NCBI RefSeq assembly: GCF_016907715.1
Contig: NZ_JAFBCM010000001.1
Coordinates: 7,169,420 to 7,233,419 of the forward strand
Source: Tenggerimyces flavus
Lineage (GTDB): Bacteria; Actinomycetota; Actinomycetes; Propionibacteriales; Actinopolymorphaceae
DNA length: 64,000 bases
Direction: 5' to 3'
Every line of letters starts with the position of its first letter. The stretch's first letter is position 1. This document shows positions 26,361 through 34,993 of this stretch, piece after piece. The notes under the pieces were generated by a model. The model worked only from the letters and a program-made list of their open reading frames with translations. It had not been told where the DNA came from and did not search any database. The position numbers were made by a program, and so were the translations under genes.

Positions 26361-27575
26361 GGATGCGCTGATTTTCTCGGTAGTCCGGTGCGGTGTGTGG
26401 CTCGTCGGCGTGGGACCACGAAATGCTTGGGGTGTGGACATCGAGCAGCCCAGCTTCACCGACATCGAGTACGGCAACCGGCGACGGGTCTCCCGCCGGG
26501 AGCAGTTCTTGGAGACGATGAACGCCGCGATCCCGTGGGTGTGGTGGGTGGAGTTGATCGAGCCCTACTACTACTCCGACAGGCCGGGGAAGCGCGGTCG
26601 TAAGGCCAAGCCGATCGAGACGATGCTGCGGATGTACCTGCTGCAGGTGTGGTTCTCGCTTTCTGATGAGGGCGTGGAGGAGGCGATCTACGACTCCTAT
26701 GCGATGCGCAGGTTCATGGGCCTGGACTTCGCTGTGGAGCAGGTTCCCGACGCGACCACGCTGCTGCACTTCCGCCGCCTGCTCGAAGAGCACCGGTTGG
26801 GTGAGAAGCTGTTTGAGTCCCAGAACCAGATCTTCGATGAGCAGGGCTGGATCATGCGTGGGGGCAGCATCGTGGACGCCACGATCATCGCCGCGCCGTC
26901 GTCGCGCCGTCGTCGACGAAGAACGCCACCGGGCAGCGGGATCCGGAGATGCACCAGACGAAGAAGGGCAACCAGTGGTACTTCGGGATGAAGGCCCACA
27001 TCGGCTCGGACGCGGGCACCGGGTATGTCCACTCGTTGACTGCGACAGCTGCGAACGTCCATGACCTGGACGAGACGGCCAACCTGGTGCGTGACGATGA
27101 CGAGTTCGTCTGCACAGACGCCGGATATCAGGGCGTGGAGAAGCGACCCGAGATCGTTGCCGATGAGCATCTGTCGAAGGTCGAGTGGCGAGTTGCGGCG
27201 CGCAAGGGCGTGTTGAAGACCATGACCGAGCACGACCGGGCGATCGAGACCCGCAAGGCGTCGGTGCGGGCCAAGGTCGAGCATCCGTTTCTGATCGTCA
27301 AACGCGACTTCGGGTTCACCAAGACCCGCTTGCGCGGGATCGCGAAGAACCTCAACCACCTCCACGTGCTGTTCGCATCGGCGAACTGGCTGATGCACGC
27401 CAGAGCCGTCACCCTCGCGCGGTGACGGCCCGGCGGCAGCCTGCCCGAAACCACCCAGCAGGGCACGAACCGGGGCCCAGCAGGCGGGGTAAAGCGGACT
27501 CCACGGCGCTGCGACCGCCCCTCACGGTCGACCGGGGCCGGGCACGCCGAGGATGGCGCTTTGATCAGCGCATCC
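26361..27575 (+). mobile_element. IS5-family insertion sequence
   Basis: About 1215 bp. Terminal inverted repeats start GGATGCGCTGAT at the left and end ATCAGCGCATCC at the right. Both sides carry CTAG (26357-26360 and 27576-27579), consistent with a 4-bp target duplication of the CTAR kind used by IS5 relatives; the symmetry continues one base further on each side. It contains one transposase gene, broken by a small duplication. It was inserted immediately upstream of the RDD gene. Confidence 0.85.
26434..27425 (+). pseudogene. IS5-family transposase, frameshifted by an 11-bp tandem duplication
   Basis: The first frame (from a GTG at about 26434) gives the N-terminal domain and first catalytic region: YYYSDRPGKRGRKAKPIETM, then IVDATIIAAPSS. 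The 11 bases GCGCCGTCGTC occur twice in a row (26893-26903 and 26904-26914). Removing one copy joins the frame to TKNATGQRDPEMHQTKKGNQ, WYFGMKAHIGSDAGTGYVHS, DAGYQGVEKRPE and the C-terminal RAKVEHPFLIVKRDFGFTKT. The joined protein has the IS5 DDE pattern (VDATI, TDAGYQG and the Y-R-E-equivalent R..K.EHPF). As it stands the enzyme cannot be made whole. Confidence 0.9.
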
Positions 27576-27607
27576 CTAGGTGTTACCCGGTCAAACGGAC
27601 CAGGGAG

Positions 27608-27818
27608 GAACTCGAACGCTGACCTGCTCGCCATCCCGATCATTGCCGTCCAGTGCGCCGATGTCGACCCGACCAAGGGCATCGCGCTCGCTGGCGAGGC
27701 GGCCGAGCTCGCCGGCGCCCGCAGCCTGTCGCTGCGCGGTCTAGCCTGGCTGCATGTCGCCGAGGGCCGGCTTGCGCGCCAAGCGCAAGAGCCATGCCCG
27801 CAGGTCACAGTTTCGTAG
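27608..27818 (+). pseudogene. C-terminal fragment of a TPR-containing regulator
   Basis: Next to the right IS end a frame reads VDPTKGIALAGEAAELAGAR then SLSLRGLAWLHVAEGRLARQ and stops. This looks like a helical-repeat segment of an XRE-TPR regulator or similar protein, without start or N-terminal domain. The IS may have removed or separated the rest. Confidence 0.4.
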
Positions 27819-27855
27819 GTAACGCTTCGTGAGAGCCCGCCACTCGTTCTCTCGT

Positions 27856-29064
27856 TCACCAGTGGCCGTGGTCGTCGATGCGAAGCGGTTGAGTGCCGCT
27901 CATCAGTACGGCGAGTGCAGGCTCGATCGAGTCGCCCAGGAACCACTCGCCGGCGTGGTCGAGCGCGAAGATCCTGCCGGACTCGTCGATGGCGAGCATC
28001 GCGTCGTGGTCGCCCTCCATCCCGAGCGGGAACAGCCTGGTGCCGAGCAGACCGCCGAAGTCGGCGAGCGTCTCCGCGGTGGCGGCGGCCAGGAGGGGGT
28101 CTAGGGTGAACGGGCGGCGCCGTAGGTCGCGTCCGGGGCCGTGCTGGGCGACGGACATGCCACCGAACGCGGTCAGGACCGCGTTGGCCGCCTCGAAGGA
28201 CTCGATGCGGGCACCATGCCGCCCGACCTGGTCACAGATCAGGCGGACCGTTCGCGCGGTCTGCTCGTCGGTGCCTCGTACCCGCGACCAACCCGGGGCG
28301 CCGAGCATCTCAGCGGCTTCGGCGGAAAGCGGTACCTCGGACAGGCTCGGGCTCCGTGGTGGGTTCAACTCGAACCCAAAGGACCGGCCCAGGAGCACGC
28401 AGGAGAAGCAGGGCAGCGCGACCTGACCTGCCACCGCATCCCCACCCTCGCGCACCAGATAGGTCGACATCCGGGCACCGGCGAAGAGCTCCTCGCGGGC
28501 TTGCTTCACCGTGATCGCCGGGGCGTCCGCGACGGTCCGACGAGCGTCTTCCGCGTGGAGCGCGTCGGAGAACGCGGCCGCCTCCGAGCAACGGTCGTAC
28601 CCCCGCTCCCGATACTCCGGCCCCATCCCGCCGGCGTAGAACTCCCGCACCAGGCGATGGTGCTGGGGTTCGGCATCGCCCTTCACACTCCGCACCACCA
28701 GCACCCGGTCGGCAAGCGTCAGGTGGGTGACCTTCGCCGGTGTGGCCAATCGTCGCAGATCGCGGCGGACCTGGTCGGCCGGGTCACTGGTCCGGGGCGC
28801 CCGAGGTTGATCGGTTCGTCGCTCCCGAAACTGCCCGATCACCAACTCCACCGGCAAGGAGGGCCAGACCGACAGGTCCCCGGTCTCCTTGTCGATGATC
28901 CCCCGCCCCGCCCCGACCAACGGAGGAGTGCCGGGTGGATGCCCTCCCCAGACGACGTACCCAAGGTCGAACTCGTGCACCATCGGGATCAGCCGCACAT
29001 CGGGCGGCGCACTGTCAGCCACCCACTTCTCGGCGATCAGCCCAGCCTCATCTCGGGTGATCAT
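27856..29064 (-). CDS. YrhB-like / YwqJ-type deaminase / SUKH-3 fusion protein
   Basis: 402 residues; GGAGG precedes the ATG at 29064. Three parts are visible. Residues 1-80 (TRDEAGLIAEKWVADS, GAGRGIIDKETGDLSVWPSL) fit a YrhB/Imm35-like immunity fold. Residues about 140-235 have the deaminase zinc motifs C159-S-E161 (YDRCSEAAAFSDAL) and P218-C219-F-S-C222, the pattern of YwqJ-type nucleic-acid deaminases. Residues about 255-400 (FTLDPLLAAATAETLADFGG, then FALDHAGEWFLG) fit SUKH-3 immunity proteins. Toxin-like and immunity-like modules thus share one chain with no secretion signal. It is divergent from two unknown paralogous genes. A role in resisting or storing deaminase effectors is inference. 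Confidence 0.78.
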   Translation of the reverse strand: MITRDEAGLIAEKWVADSAPPDVRLIPMVHEFDLGYVVWGGHPPGTPPLVGAGRGIIDKETGDLSVWPSLPVELVIGQFRERRTDQPRAPRTSDPADQVRRDLRRLATPAKVTHLTLADRVLVVRSVKGDAEPQHHRLVREFYAGGMGPEYRERGYDRCSEAAAFSDALHAEDARRTVADAPAITVKQAREELFAGARMSTYLVREGGDAVAGQVALPCFSCVLLGRSFGFELNPPRSPSLSEVPLSAEAAEMLGAPGWSRVRGTDEQTARTVRLICDQVGRHGARIESFEAANAVLTAFGGMSVAQHGPGRDLRRRPFTLDPLLAAATAETLADFGGLLGTRLFPLGMEGDHDAMLAIDESGRIFALDHAGEWFLGDSIEPALAVLMSGTQPLRIDDHGHW

Positions 29065-29122
29065 CCCCGTCCTCCCGCTTCGGTCCACGACATAGCGTGA
29101 ATGTAGACGGCAACGTCGACCT

Positions 29123-29147
29123 GTCCCCGCCATGGCAGGAAGGGGAC
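29123..29147. promoter_or_regulatory. Inverted repeat in the divergent intergenic region
   Basis: GTCCCC (29123-29128) and GGGGAC (29142-29147) form a 6-bp inverted repeat with a 13-base spacer. It lies in the 123-base gap between the deaminase/SUKH gene and the paralogue pair, where an operator would be expected. Short and unproven. Confidence 0.25.
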
Positions 29148-29187
29148 GTGAACGGGCAGCCGACCTCCTCGTGGTTAGCCTCACAAG

Positions 29188-29919
29188 GTGGCCACCGAGA
29201 CAGCTGACCGACCGCGGCAGGCGGTCCAGCCGGCGCCCCACGCCAGCGGAGGCGAGGGCGGCGAACGACTGCTCTTCCCTGTCGGTCACCACGTAGGCGC
29301 GCAGCACCGCGTCGAGTCCGACGAGGTCGTGGAACAGGTACGCCGAGGCGCGACGTTCCACGATCTGACCAGCCAGGAGTACGCCGTCTGGACCCTCGCC
29401 CACGGCTCGCCCGAGGCGGTGAAGAATGAGGTGCCATGGACGCGACAGGCGGTCGAAGAACTCGCCAGGGTCGCGGGTCTCACAGCGGTCTACGAGGTCG
29501 TCGACAAGTTGATGGAGACAGGTTTGCTGGTCGAGGTCAGGCCGGCGACGGACGAGGCGCTCGCCTTCGCCAAGGCCCACCGTGTCGTACCGCTCATGCT
29601 CGGCCTCGGCAACACCGCGGACGAGCCGTGGTTGTTCGGCATCGGCTTCCTCGGGCAACCGATCCTTCAGGTCACCCATCCGATCTATGACGTCTGGCAG
29701 TGGTCGTCGATGGACGACACGCTCTGGGCGACCTGCCTGAGCGCGGTCGATGTCGCCTCTCGCGCCAAGTCGACGGACCCGGAGAGTACGGACCCAACCA
29801 AGCTCTTCACCGGCTTCCTCGGGTCGATCCATGCCCTGCTCCTCGGCAAGGCCGCTTGTCTCGACATCGGCTTCCGAATCGGTGCAGCCCAATCCCTTGA
29901 CGATGGTCGTGAGGACTGA
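29188..29919 (+). CDS. Uncharacterised protein, paralogue A
   Basis: 243 residues from a GTG. Family not recognised. It shares an order of motifs with the next gene: LLFPVGHHVGA near the N-terminus, YAVWTLAHGSPE, VPWTRQAVEELARVAGL, VYEVVDKLMETGLLVEV, then LGLGNTADEPWLFGIGFLG and VWQWSSMDDTLW. The repeated Trp residues and a Gly-rich middle suggest a folded cytosolic domain; no signal peptide or membrane helix is present. The N-terminal 25 residues are polar and low-complexity. Its stop is four bases before the next start, so they form an operon. Context with a deaminase/SUKH protein hints at conflict-system biology. Confidence 0.68.
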   Translation: MATETADRPRQAVQPAPHASGGEGGERLLFPVGHHVGAQHRVESDEVVEQVRRGATFHDLTSQEYAVWTLAHGSPEAVKNEVPWTRQAVEELARVAGLTAVYEVVDKLMETGLLVEVRPATDEALAFAKAHRVVPLMLGLGNTADEPWLFGIGFLGQPILQVTHPIYDVWQWSSMDDTLWATCLSAVDVASRAKSTDPESTDPTKLFTGFLGSIHALLLGKAACLDIGFRIGAAQSLDDGRED

Positions 29920-29923
29920 CGCC

Positions 29924-30592
29924 ATGGCTGCAGCCAGCAACGGCAACCAAGAGCCGCTGGTCTTCCCGATCGGCCACTACGTCGGCGCGAACTACCCCTT
30001 CGCCGGAGCCGAGTTGGAGTCCCACCTGCTCCGCATCGGGTGGGAGATCTACCCGCTCGGCGGCAACGACCAGCTCGGTATCTGGGCACTGGCGCACGGC
30101 CTGCCCGGGGAGCACGACACGGCGCCATGGACGTTGCAGGCAGTCGGTGGCGCCGCCCGGATGGGCGGGATTCCGGACGCCACGCGGGTGCTCGACGAGC
30201 TGATCGGCAAGGACCTGGTCGTCGAGGTCACACCCGGCACCGCTGGGGCATTGGAGTTCGCCAAGGTGGTCCGGACCAGGTCTCTGTTGAGCGGCATCGG
30301 CAACACCCGCGACGAACCGTCGCGCTACGGCATCGGGCTACCCGGAGCTCAGGCGGTCGTGAACGTGCCACTCTTCACGTACGAGCTTTGGCGATGGGGA
30401 CATACCTGCGACAGCCTGTGGCACGTGAGTGAGATCTTCGCCCAAGCCGGCCGACGCGTCGTCCCAGCCGATCCGGATCAGAGCGATCCCGAACGCGTCC
30501 TCGCCCGCTGCCTGCGTGCGGCCCAAACGCTCATCGCGAACGGTGCGATCTACCTCGACGAAGCGCGCGAAGAGTTCGTCAGCGCGAGCTAG
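29924..30592 (+). CDS. Uncharacterised protein, paralogue B
   Basis: 222 residues. GTGAGGA lies 8 bases before the ATG. It is clearly homologous to the preceding protein: LVFPIGHYVGA, LGIWALAHGLPGE, APWTLQAVGG, VLDELIGKDLVVEV, GIGNTRDEPSRYGIGLPG and YELWRWGHTCDSLWHV. A local duplication made the pair, and the copies have since diverged widely. The C-terminus (RCLRAAQTLIANGAIYLDEA) is helical. Function unknown. Confidence 0.68.
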   Translation: MAAASNGNQEPLVFPIGHYVGANYPFAGAELESHLLRIGWEIYPLGGNDQLGIWALAHGLPGEHDTAPWTLQAVGGAARMGGIPDATRVLDELIGKDLVVEVTPGTAGALEFAKVVRTRSLLSGIGNTRDEPSRYGIGLPGAQAVVNVPLFTYELWRWGHTCDSLWHVSEIFAQAGRRVVPADPDQSDPERVLARCLRAAQTLIANGAIYLDEAREEFVSAS

Positions 30593-30707
30593 CTCGCGCT
30601 TGGCATCTTCAGGACATCCCGCCGATTACCGGCGGCCGGTCTTGAATCCTGGCGGATCTGCGGAATCCGTTCGCAGCCATCCGAAACTGAGAGGGCTGAA
30701 CCTCACC

Positions 30708-31502
30708 ATGCCTCCGATCCGACAACTCCTTCTCACCGGCATCGCCCTGATCGCCGCGGCGTCGCTCACCGGGTGTGGTGGCGCCATCGAGCCCACCCGT
30801 TCGGACAGCGAGAGCTCGGACGCACCGAGGTCGAACGCACCGAGCTCGCCGGCTGAGAGTCCGAGCGCCGAACAGCCGACCCCCAGTGCGCCAGCGCTCA
30901 CCGAGAGTGCTGGGAAGGCGCCGGTCGGCAACCCGAAACCCGATGGCAACCGATGGAAGATCAACCTCGCCAGCGATGGCGCCAACACCGATCCGAAGAC
31001 GTGGCCCGACGCCGGCGAGGTATTCAGCGAAGCCGAGATCACCTCCGTCATCCCGTCCACCACTGACGTGAACGTGACCGAATGTCAGAAGGGCAAGTTC
31101 CTCTTCGGCCCGAACAGTGGCAAGCAGACCCCGCGCAACGTCAGCTGCTACTACGAGATCACCAGCGACCTGCAGGCCTACGACGATCAACCTCTGCGAC
31201 TGTTCGTTTCGTTCTCTGGCTTCCTCTCCCGCGACGAAGCCAGAGATCGATTCGACAGCAGCAAGGCTAGCCAGAAGAAGGCCGGCACAAAGTACCCAGA
31301 CCAGTGGATGGATCTCGGCAAGGACTCCTACTGGACCGGCTCGAGCTCCCAGGTCTACGTGGGCAACGGATCCGTCGGCGGCACCTTCCAACTCGGCGCT
31401 TCGGGCAGCATCGCCGGCGAGGACGACTACATGGCGTCGAAGCGCCGGTTGCGCGACGAGTTGGAGGTGCCGTTCGCCAAGATCGTCCAGTCCAAGCTCT
31501 GA
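30708..31502 (+). CDS. Secreted lipoprotein, DUF3558-like
   Basis: 264 residues. An N-terminal signal ends in a lipobox (LTGC; cysteine near residue 23), then a Ser/Pro/Glu-rich linker to about residue 75, typical of surface lipoproteins. The folded part begins near GNRWKINLASDG and includes SEAEITSVIP and two later cysteines (VTECQKGKF, VSCYYEIT) that could pair. The layout resembles DUF3558-type actinobacterial lipoproteins. It is anchored outside the membrane; a role is not known. It stands alone between the paralogue pair and the convergent second SARP gene. Confidence 0.75.
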   Translation: MPPIRQLLLTGIALIAAASLTGCGGAIEPTRSDSESSDAPRSNAPSSPAESPSAEQPTPSAPALTESAGKAPVGNPKPDGNRWKINLASDGANTDPKTWPDAGEVFSEAEITSVIPSTTDVNVTECQKGKFLFGPNSGKQTPRNVSCYYEITSDLQAYDDQPLRLFVSFSGFLSRDEARDRFDSSKASQKKAGTKYPDQWMDLGKDSYWTGSSSQVYVGNGSVGGTFQLGASGSIAGEDDYMASKRRLRDELEVPFAKIVQSKL

Positions 31503-31631
31503 CGGATTAGGCGAAGCGTGGCCGCACCGCATCAAAGGGGCTTGAACGACGTCGCGATCCGATTGACCGGTTCTCGGATCGGATCCTGTCGGATCGCGCG
31601 TTCCCGCCGGGGCGCGTTCGCGGCGACGCCG

Positions 31632-34600
31632 CTATGCGCCGATGTCGTGGTGAGGTGCGGCGGCCTTGGCGAGGTGGCGGGCGACCTCCCCAGCTCGGAA
31701 CGACTCGATCGCCTTATATGCGTGCCGGGATCGCAGCCAGACAGACCTTGCTGCCTCGAAGCCTTCGGCCGCCTCGATCGCGCCCGCGAGCGCGGCGACA
31801 CCGTGCGCTTCGCCCAACGGATACGCGCATTCCCGCGCGATCGCGATCGCTTCCTCAGCATGGGAGCGGGCGGTTCCATGCTGGCCTTGCCTTGCCAGAC
31901 AACGAGACAGCGCGCTCAACGAGTCGACGATGCGCAGCCTGAAGTCGGACCCACGCGCGAGGTCGACCGCCTGCCGCGCCCACCGTGCGGCGGCGTCCAC
32001 CTCGCTGTCGGCCATCTCGAGATCGGAGAGGCCAACCAGCACGCTGCATTCGCGGTATCGATCGCTGATGGCACGGGCAATCTGCAATGCCTTGAGGTAG
32101 TGCGCCCGAGCACCGCGCAAGTCGCCTCTTCGGACCAATGCGATCGCGATGACGTCTTCCGCCTTCAGTAGTTCGCGAAAGCCGCCGCTCTCGGCCCGGC
32201 TCACGTTCGACTGCGCATAGTCGAACCCCGTGCTCACCATGCCGAGCTCGAGAAAGCACGCCGCGAGATCCTGCCGGAGTGTCAGCTCCGTCCGGGGATC
32301 GCCGGTATCCCGTGCTGCCTCGGCTGCGTCGGCGAGGCCGCCCGCCGCGTCGCGCAGGTTGCCCGCGTAGGTGAGGACGTACGCGGCCAACCCGTTCGCG
32401 CGGTACCAGTTCGGCGAACCCGCCATCGCCTTGCGCAGAACGTCGGACTGGCGTACCGCTTCCTCGAGGTCTCCGAATCTGACCAACGCCACCAGGAGGT
32501 TCTCCCTCGTGGTCTCGACCAGCGTCAGGTTGCCAGCGCGGAGGTGCTCGTCCATCCCGGCGCGAAGGTGAACGAACGAGGCCTCGCGATCTCCCAACGT
32601 TAGCGCGGCGATCCCGAGGTTGGCCTGGATCGTGCCGACCGGGCCGGTACCGGATCGCTCGCACCGGTCCAGCGCAGCCCTCCAGTCGTCGTACCCGCGC
32701 CGCAGGTCGCCCACCAGATAGTGCAAGGCGCCGCGACTGTTCAGCATCGCGGCGATCGCTTCGTCGGACCCAGCTCGTTGCGCCGCGGCGAGCCCTGCTT
32801 CGACCGTGATCTTCCAGTCGACCGCGTGCCTGCGAAGCATCAGGTACGCCCGGAAGGCATCCGCGAGATGGAAGGCCGCCTCGACCGGCCCCTCCTCTGC
32901 TGCGTCGCGAACCGCGGCGACGATCGCCGAACGTTCGTCGTCCAGGTCCGCGAGGGTCGCGTTCGCCACTTCGACGGCGTAGGCCGACTCTGGTCGATGC
33001 ATCCTGCTCAGATTGATCGTCGAGCCTGCCGCGGCGTCCGCGAGCGCCGTGTAGTACTCGAACAGCCGCGTACGCGCGGCAAGCCGGCTCTCCGGACTCT
33101 CCTCCTCCATGCCGCGGGCCCGCCCGTACGCGCGGATGAGATCGTGCAGCTGGTAGCGCCCTGGAGTCATCCGCAACAACAGGCTCGCGGAGGCCAGCCC
33201 CTCGAGCCGGTCGTCCACGACCGACGCGGGCGTGCCAGTCATCGCGGCGGCCGCCCCAGCGCTGAAGTCGAGCCCAGGAACGAAGCAGAGCAGGCGAAAC
33301 AGCCGTTGCTGATCGCCGGACAGCCAACGATACGACCGGTCGAACGCGGCGGAGAGGCTCGCCTGCTCGTCCCCCTCGACGCCGAGCGCCACGATCGCGC
33401 CCTTGCTCCGCAGGTGATCGACGTACTGCCGAACGGGCAGCTGCGGCCGGATGGACAGGTGCGCCGCCGCCACCCGCAACGCCAACGCGAGCCCACCGCA
33501 GCGCGCTATCAGCGCGTCCATCGCTTCCTCGTCGGCAGCCGCACGAGCGTCGCCCAAGGTTTCGTTCAGCAACTCGAACGACTCCGGCGCGGACAGCGTG
33601 GGCACGTCGATGCGCTTCACGCCAGGCGACACGACGAGCCCCGCGAGCTCGTTGCGGCTGGTGACCACGACCGCGCAGCCCGGTGTGCCGGGAAGCAGAT
33701 CACGGACCTGCGACTCGGTGCCGACGTTGTCGAGCACGACGAGGATCCGCTTGCCAGCAACGAGAGTACGGAACGTCTCGATCAGCTCGCCGCGCAGCAG
33801 CGGCATCGTCTCCGACGGCTGACCGAGCGCCCGGACGAACTGCCCGAGTACCTCTTCTACCCGCAGCGGGGTCGAGTCGGAGTAGGCCTGCAGATCGACA
33901 TAGACCTGCCCGTCTGGGAACCGTTCGGCCGCACGATGCGCGCCCTGCAAGGCCAAAGCGGTCTTTCCGATGCCAGCGATTCCCGTCAGCAGGACGACCG
34001 GGGCAGCCCGGCCATCAGCGGCGGCCTGGAGCGCTTCGGTCATCCACTCCAGCTCGGCTACCCGGCCGACGAAGGCGGCGTGCGCAATGGGAAGTTGACG
34101 AGGGATCCGTTGCCTAGCGAGCGAATCCGAAGCGGGCTTAGCGAAACGGCCAGCCTCGTCGCTATGCAGGGCCTCGTCGTGGATCTCTCGCAGGTCCGGA
34201 CCTGGCGCGATGCCGAGCTCGTCCGACAGCACCGCCGTGACCTGCTGGTACGCGGCGAGCGCCTCGCTCCGCCGGCCCGCGGCGAGCAACGCGGACATCA
34301 GTAACACCCAGAACCGTTCGCGCAGCGGGTGTTCGTGCACGAGAGCGGTCAGTTCGCTCACCAGGTCGTCGTGCTTGGCGAGCGCGAGATCGGCATCGAT
34401 TCGACGTTCCAGGGCGTCGAGATACTTCTCGTTGAGCTTCGACACTTCGTTGCGCTGCAACATGTCGGAAGGGATGTTCGACAACGCTGGGACGCCGCGC
34501 CACAGTTCCAGTCCGGCCCGAAGGTCGTCCGCCTGGACCTCGAGCTGGCCCGAGCTGGCCGCCTCGGCGGCCAGCCGCACCGACTTCTCGAAGCGGTCGA

Positions 34601-34895
34601 GGTCGACGCTGCCGGGGGGCGCGACGAGGCGATAGCCACCGCCGTCGGTGACGATCACCTGACCCGGAAGCAGCCGCCGCAACCGCATCACGTACTTCTG
34701 CACCACAGCGGACGCATCGGCAGGCATCGACTCGTCCCAGAGCAGGTCGATCAGCTTCTCGACCGATACCACCCTGTTGCGATGCAGTAGCAAGGCGGCG
34801 AGGAGGACGCGTTGCTTGCCCGCGCCAATCTCCACTGGTACCCCGTTGACGGCTACTTCCAGCGGACCGAGGACACGAAAGTGGAGCTCCGTCAC
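31632..34895 (-). CDS. Second SARP/AfsR-type regulator with NB-ARC and TPR domains
   Basis: About 1087 residues. The GTG at 34895 is preferred since AGGGG ends 5 bases before it; an in-frame GTG at 34910 has no such site. Order: winged-helix DNA-binding domain (FRVLGPLEVAVNGVPVEIGA, then LLHRNRVVSVEKLIDLLW), activator domain to about residue 250 (GIAPGPDLREIHDEALHS), NB-ARC with P-loop LTGIAGIGKTALALQGAH and KRILVVLDNVGTESQVRDLL, winged helix ending YQLHDLIRAYGRARGM, and TPR-like C-terminus. It has the same architecture as the regulator at 22-25.5 kb and probably arose by an old duplication. No matching 11-bp direct repeats are seen in its own upstream region. Confidence 0.92.
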   Translation of the reverse strand: MTELHFRVLGPLEVAVNGVPVEIGAGKQRVLLAALLLHRNRVVSVEKLIDLLWDESMPADASAVVQKYVMRLRRLLPGQVIVTDGGGYRLVAPPGSVDLDRFEKSVRLAAEAASSGQLEVQADDLRAGLELWRGVPALSNIPSDMLQRNEVSKLNEKYLDALERRIDADLALAKHDDLVSELTALVHEHPLRERFWVLLMSALLAAGRRSEALAAYQQVTAVLSDELGIAPGPDLREIHDEALHSDEAGRFAKPASDSLARQRIPRQLPIAHAAFVGRVAELEWMTEALQAAADGRAAPVVLLTGIAGIGKTALALQGAHRAAERFPDGQVYVDLQAYSDSTPLRVEEVLGQFVRALGQPSETMPLLRGELIETFRTLVAGKRILVVLDNVGTESQVRDLLPGTPGCAVVVTSRNELAGLVVSPGVKRIDVPTLSAPESFELLNETLGDARAAADEEAMDALIARCGGLALALRVAAAHLSIRPQLPVRQYVDHLRSKGAIVALGVEGDEQASLSAAFDRSYRWLSGDQQRLFRLLCFVPGLDFSAGAAAAMTGTPASVVDDRLEGLASASLLLRMTPGRYQLHDLIRAYGRARGMEEESPESRLAARTRLFEYYTALADAAAGSTINLSRMHRPESAYAVEVANATLADLDDERSAIVAAVRDAAEEGPVEAAFHLADAFRAYLMLRRHAVDWKITVEAGLAAAQRAGSDEAIAAMLNSRGALHYLVGDLRRGYDDWRAALDRCERSGTGPVGTIQANLGIAALTLGDREASFVHLRAGMDEHLRAGNLTLVETTRENLLVALVRFGDLEEAVRQSDVLRKAMAGSPNWYRANGLAAYVLTYAGNLRDAAGGLADAAEAARDTGDPRTELTLRQDLAACFLELGMVSTGFDYAQSNVSRAESGGFRELLKAEDVIAIALVRRGDLRGARAHYLKALQIARAISDRYRECSVLVGLSDLEMADSEVDAAARWARQAVDLARGSDFRLRIVDSLSALSRCLARQGQHGTARSHAEEAIAIARECAYPLGEAHGVAALAGAIEAAEGFEAARSVWLRSRHAYKAIESFRAGEVARHLAKAAAPHHDIGA

Positions 34896-34993
34896 GACCA
34901 CCCCTAGCACGGCGTCTACTGACCGATAGGCACAGTAGGAGTTGCCCTGCCATGGTACTCGTCGTGTCCGGTTCCGGACGTCGACCGGTTGAG

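Noticed and set aside
27128-27946. Minus-strand frame of 272 codons across the IS right end
   Set aside because: It runs antisense through the transposase and across the IS boundary, and contains no family motif.
28141-29100. Plus-strand frame of 319 codons over the deaminase/SUKH gene
   Set aside because: The minus strand has a good ribosome-binding site and clear deaminase and SUKH motifs; the plus frame has neither.
32721-34304. Plus-strand frame of 527 codons over the second SARP gene
   Set aside because: It mirrors the SARP/NB-ARC coding sequence and has no motif of its own.
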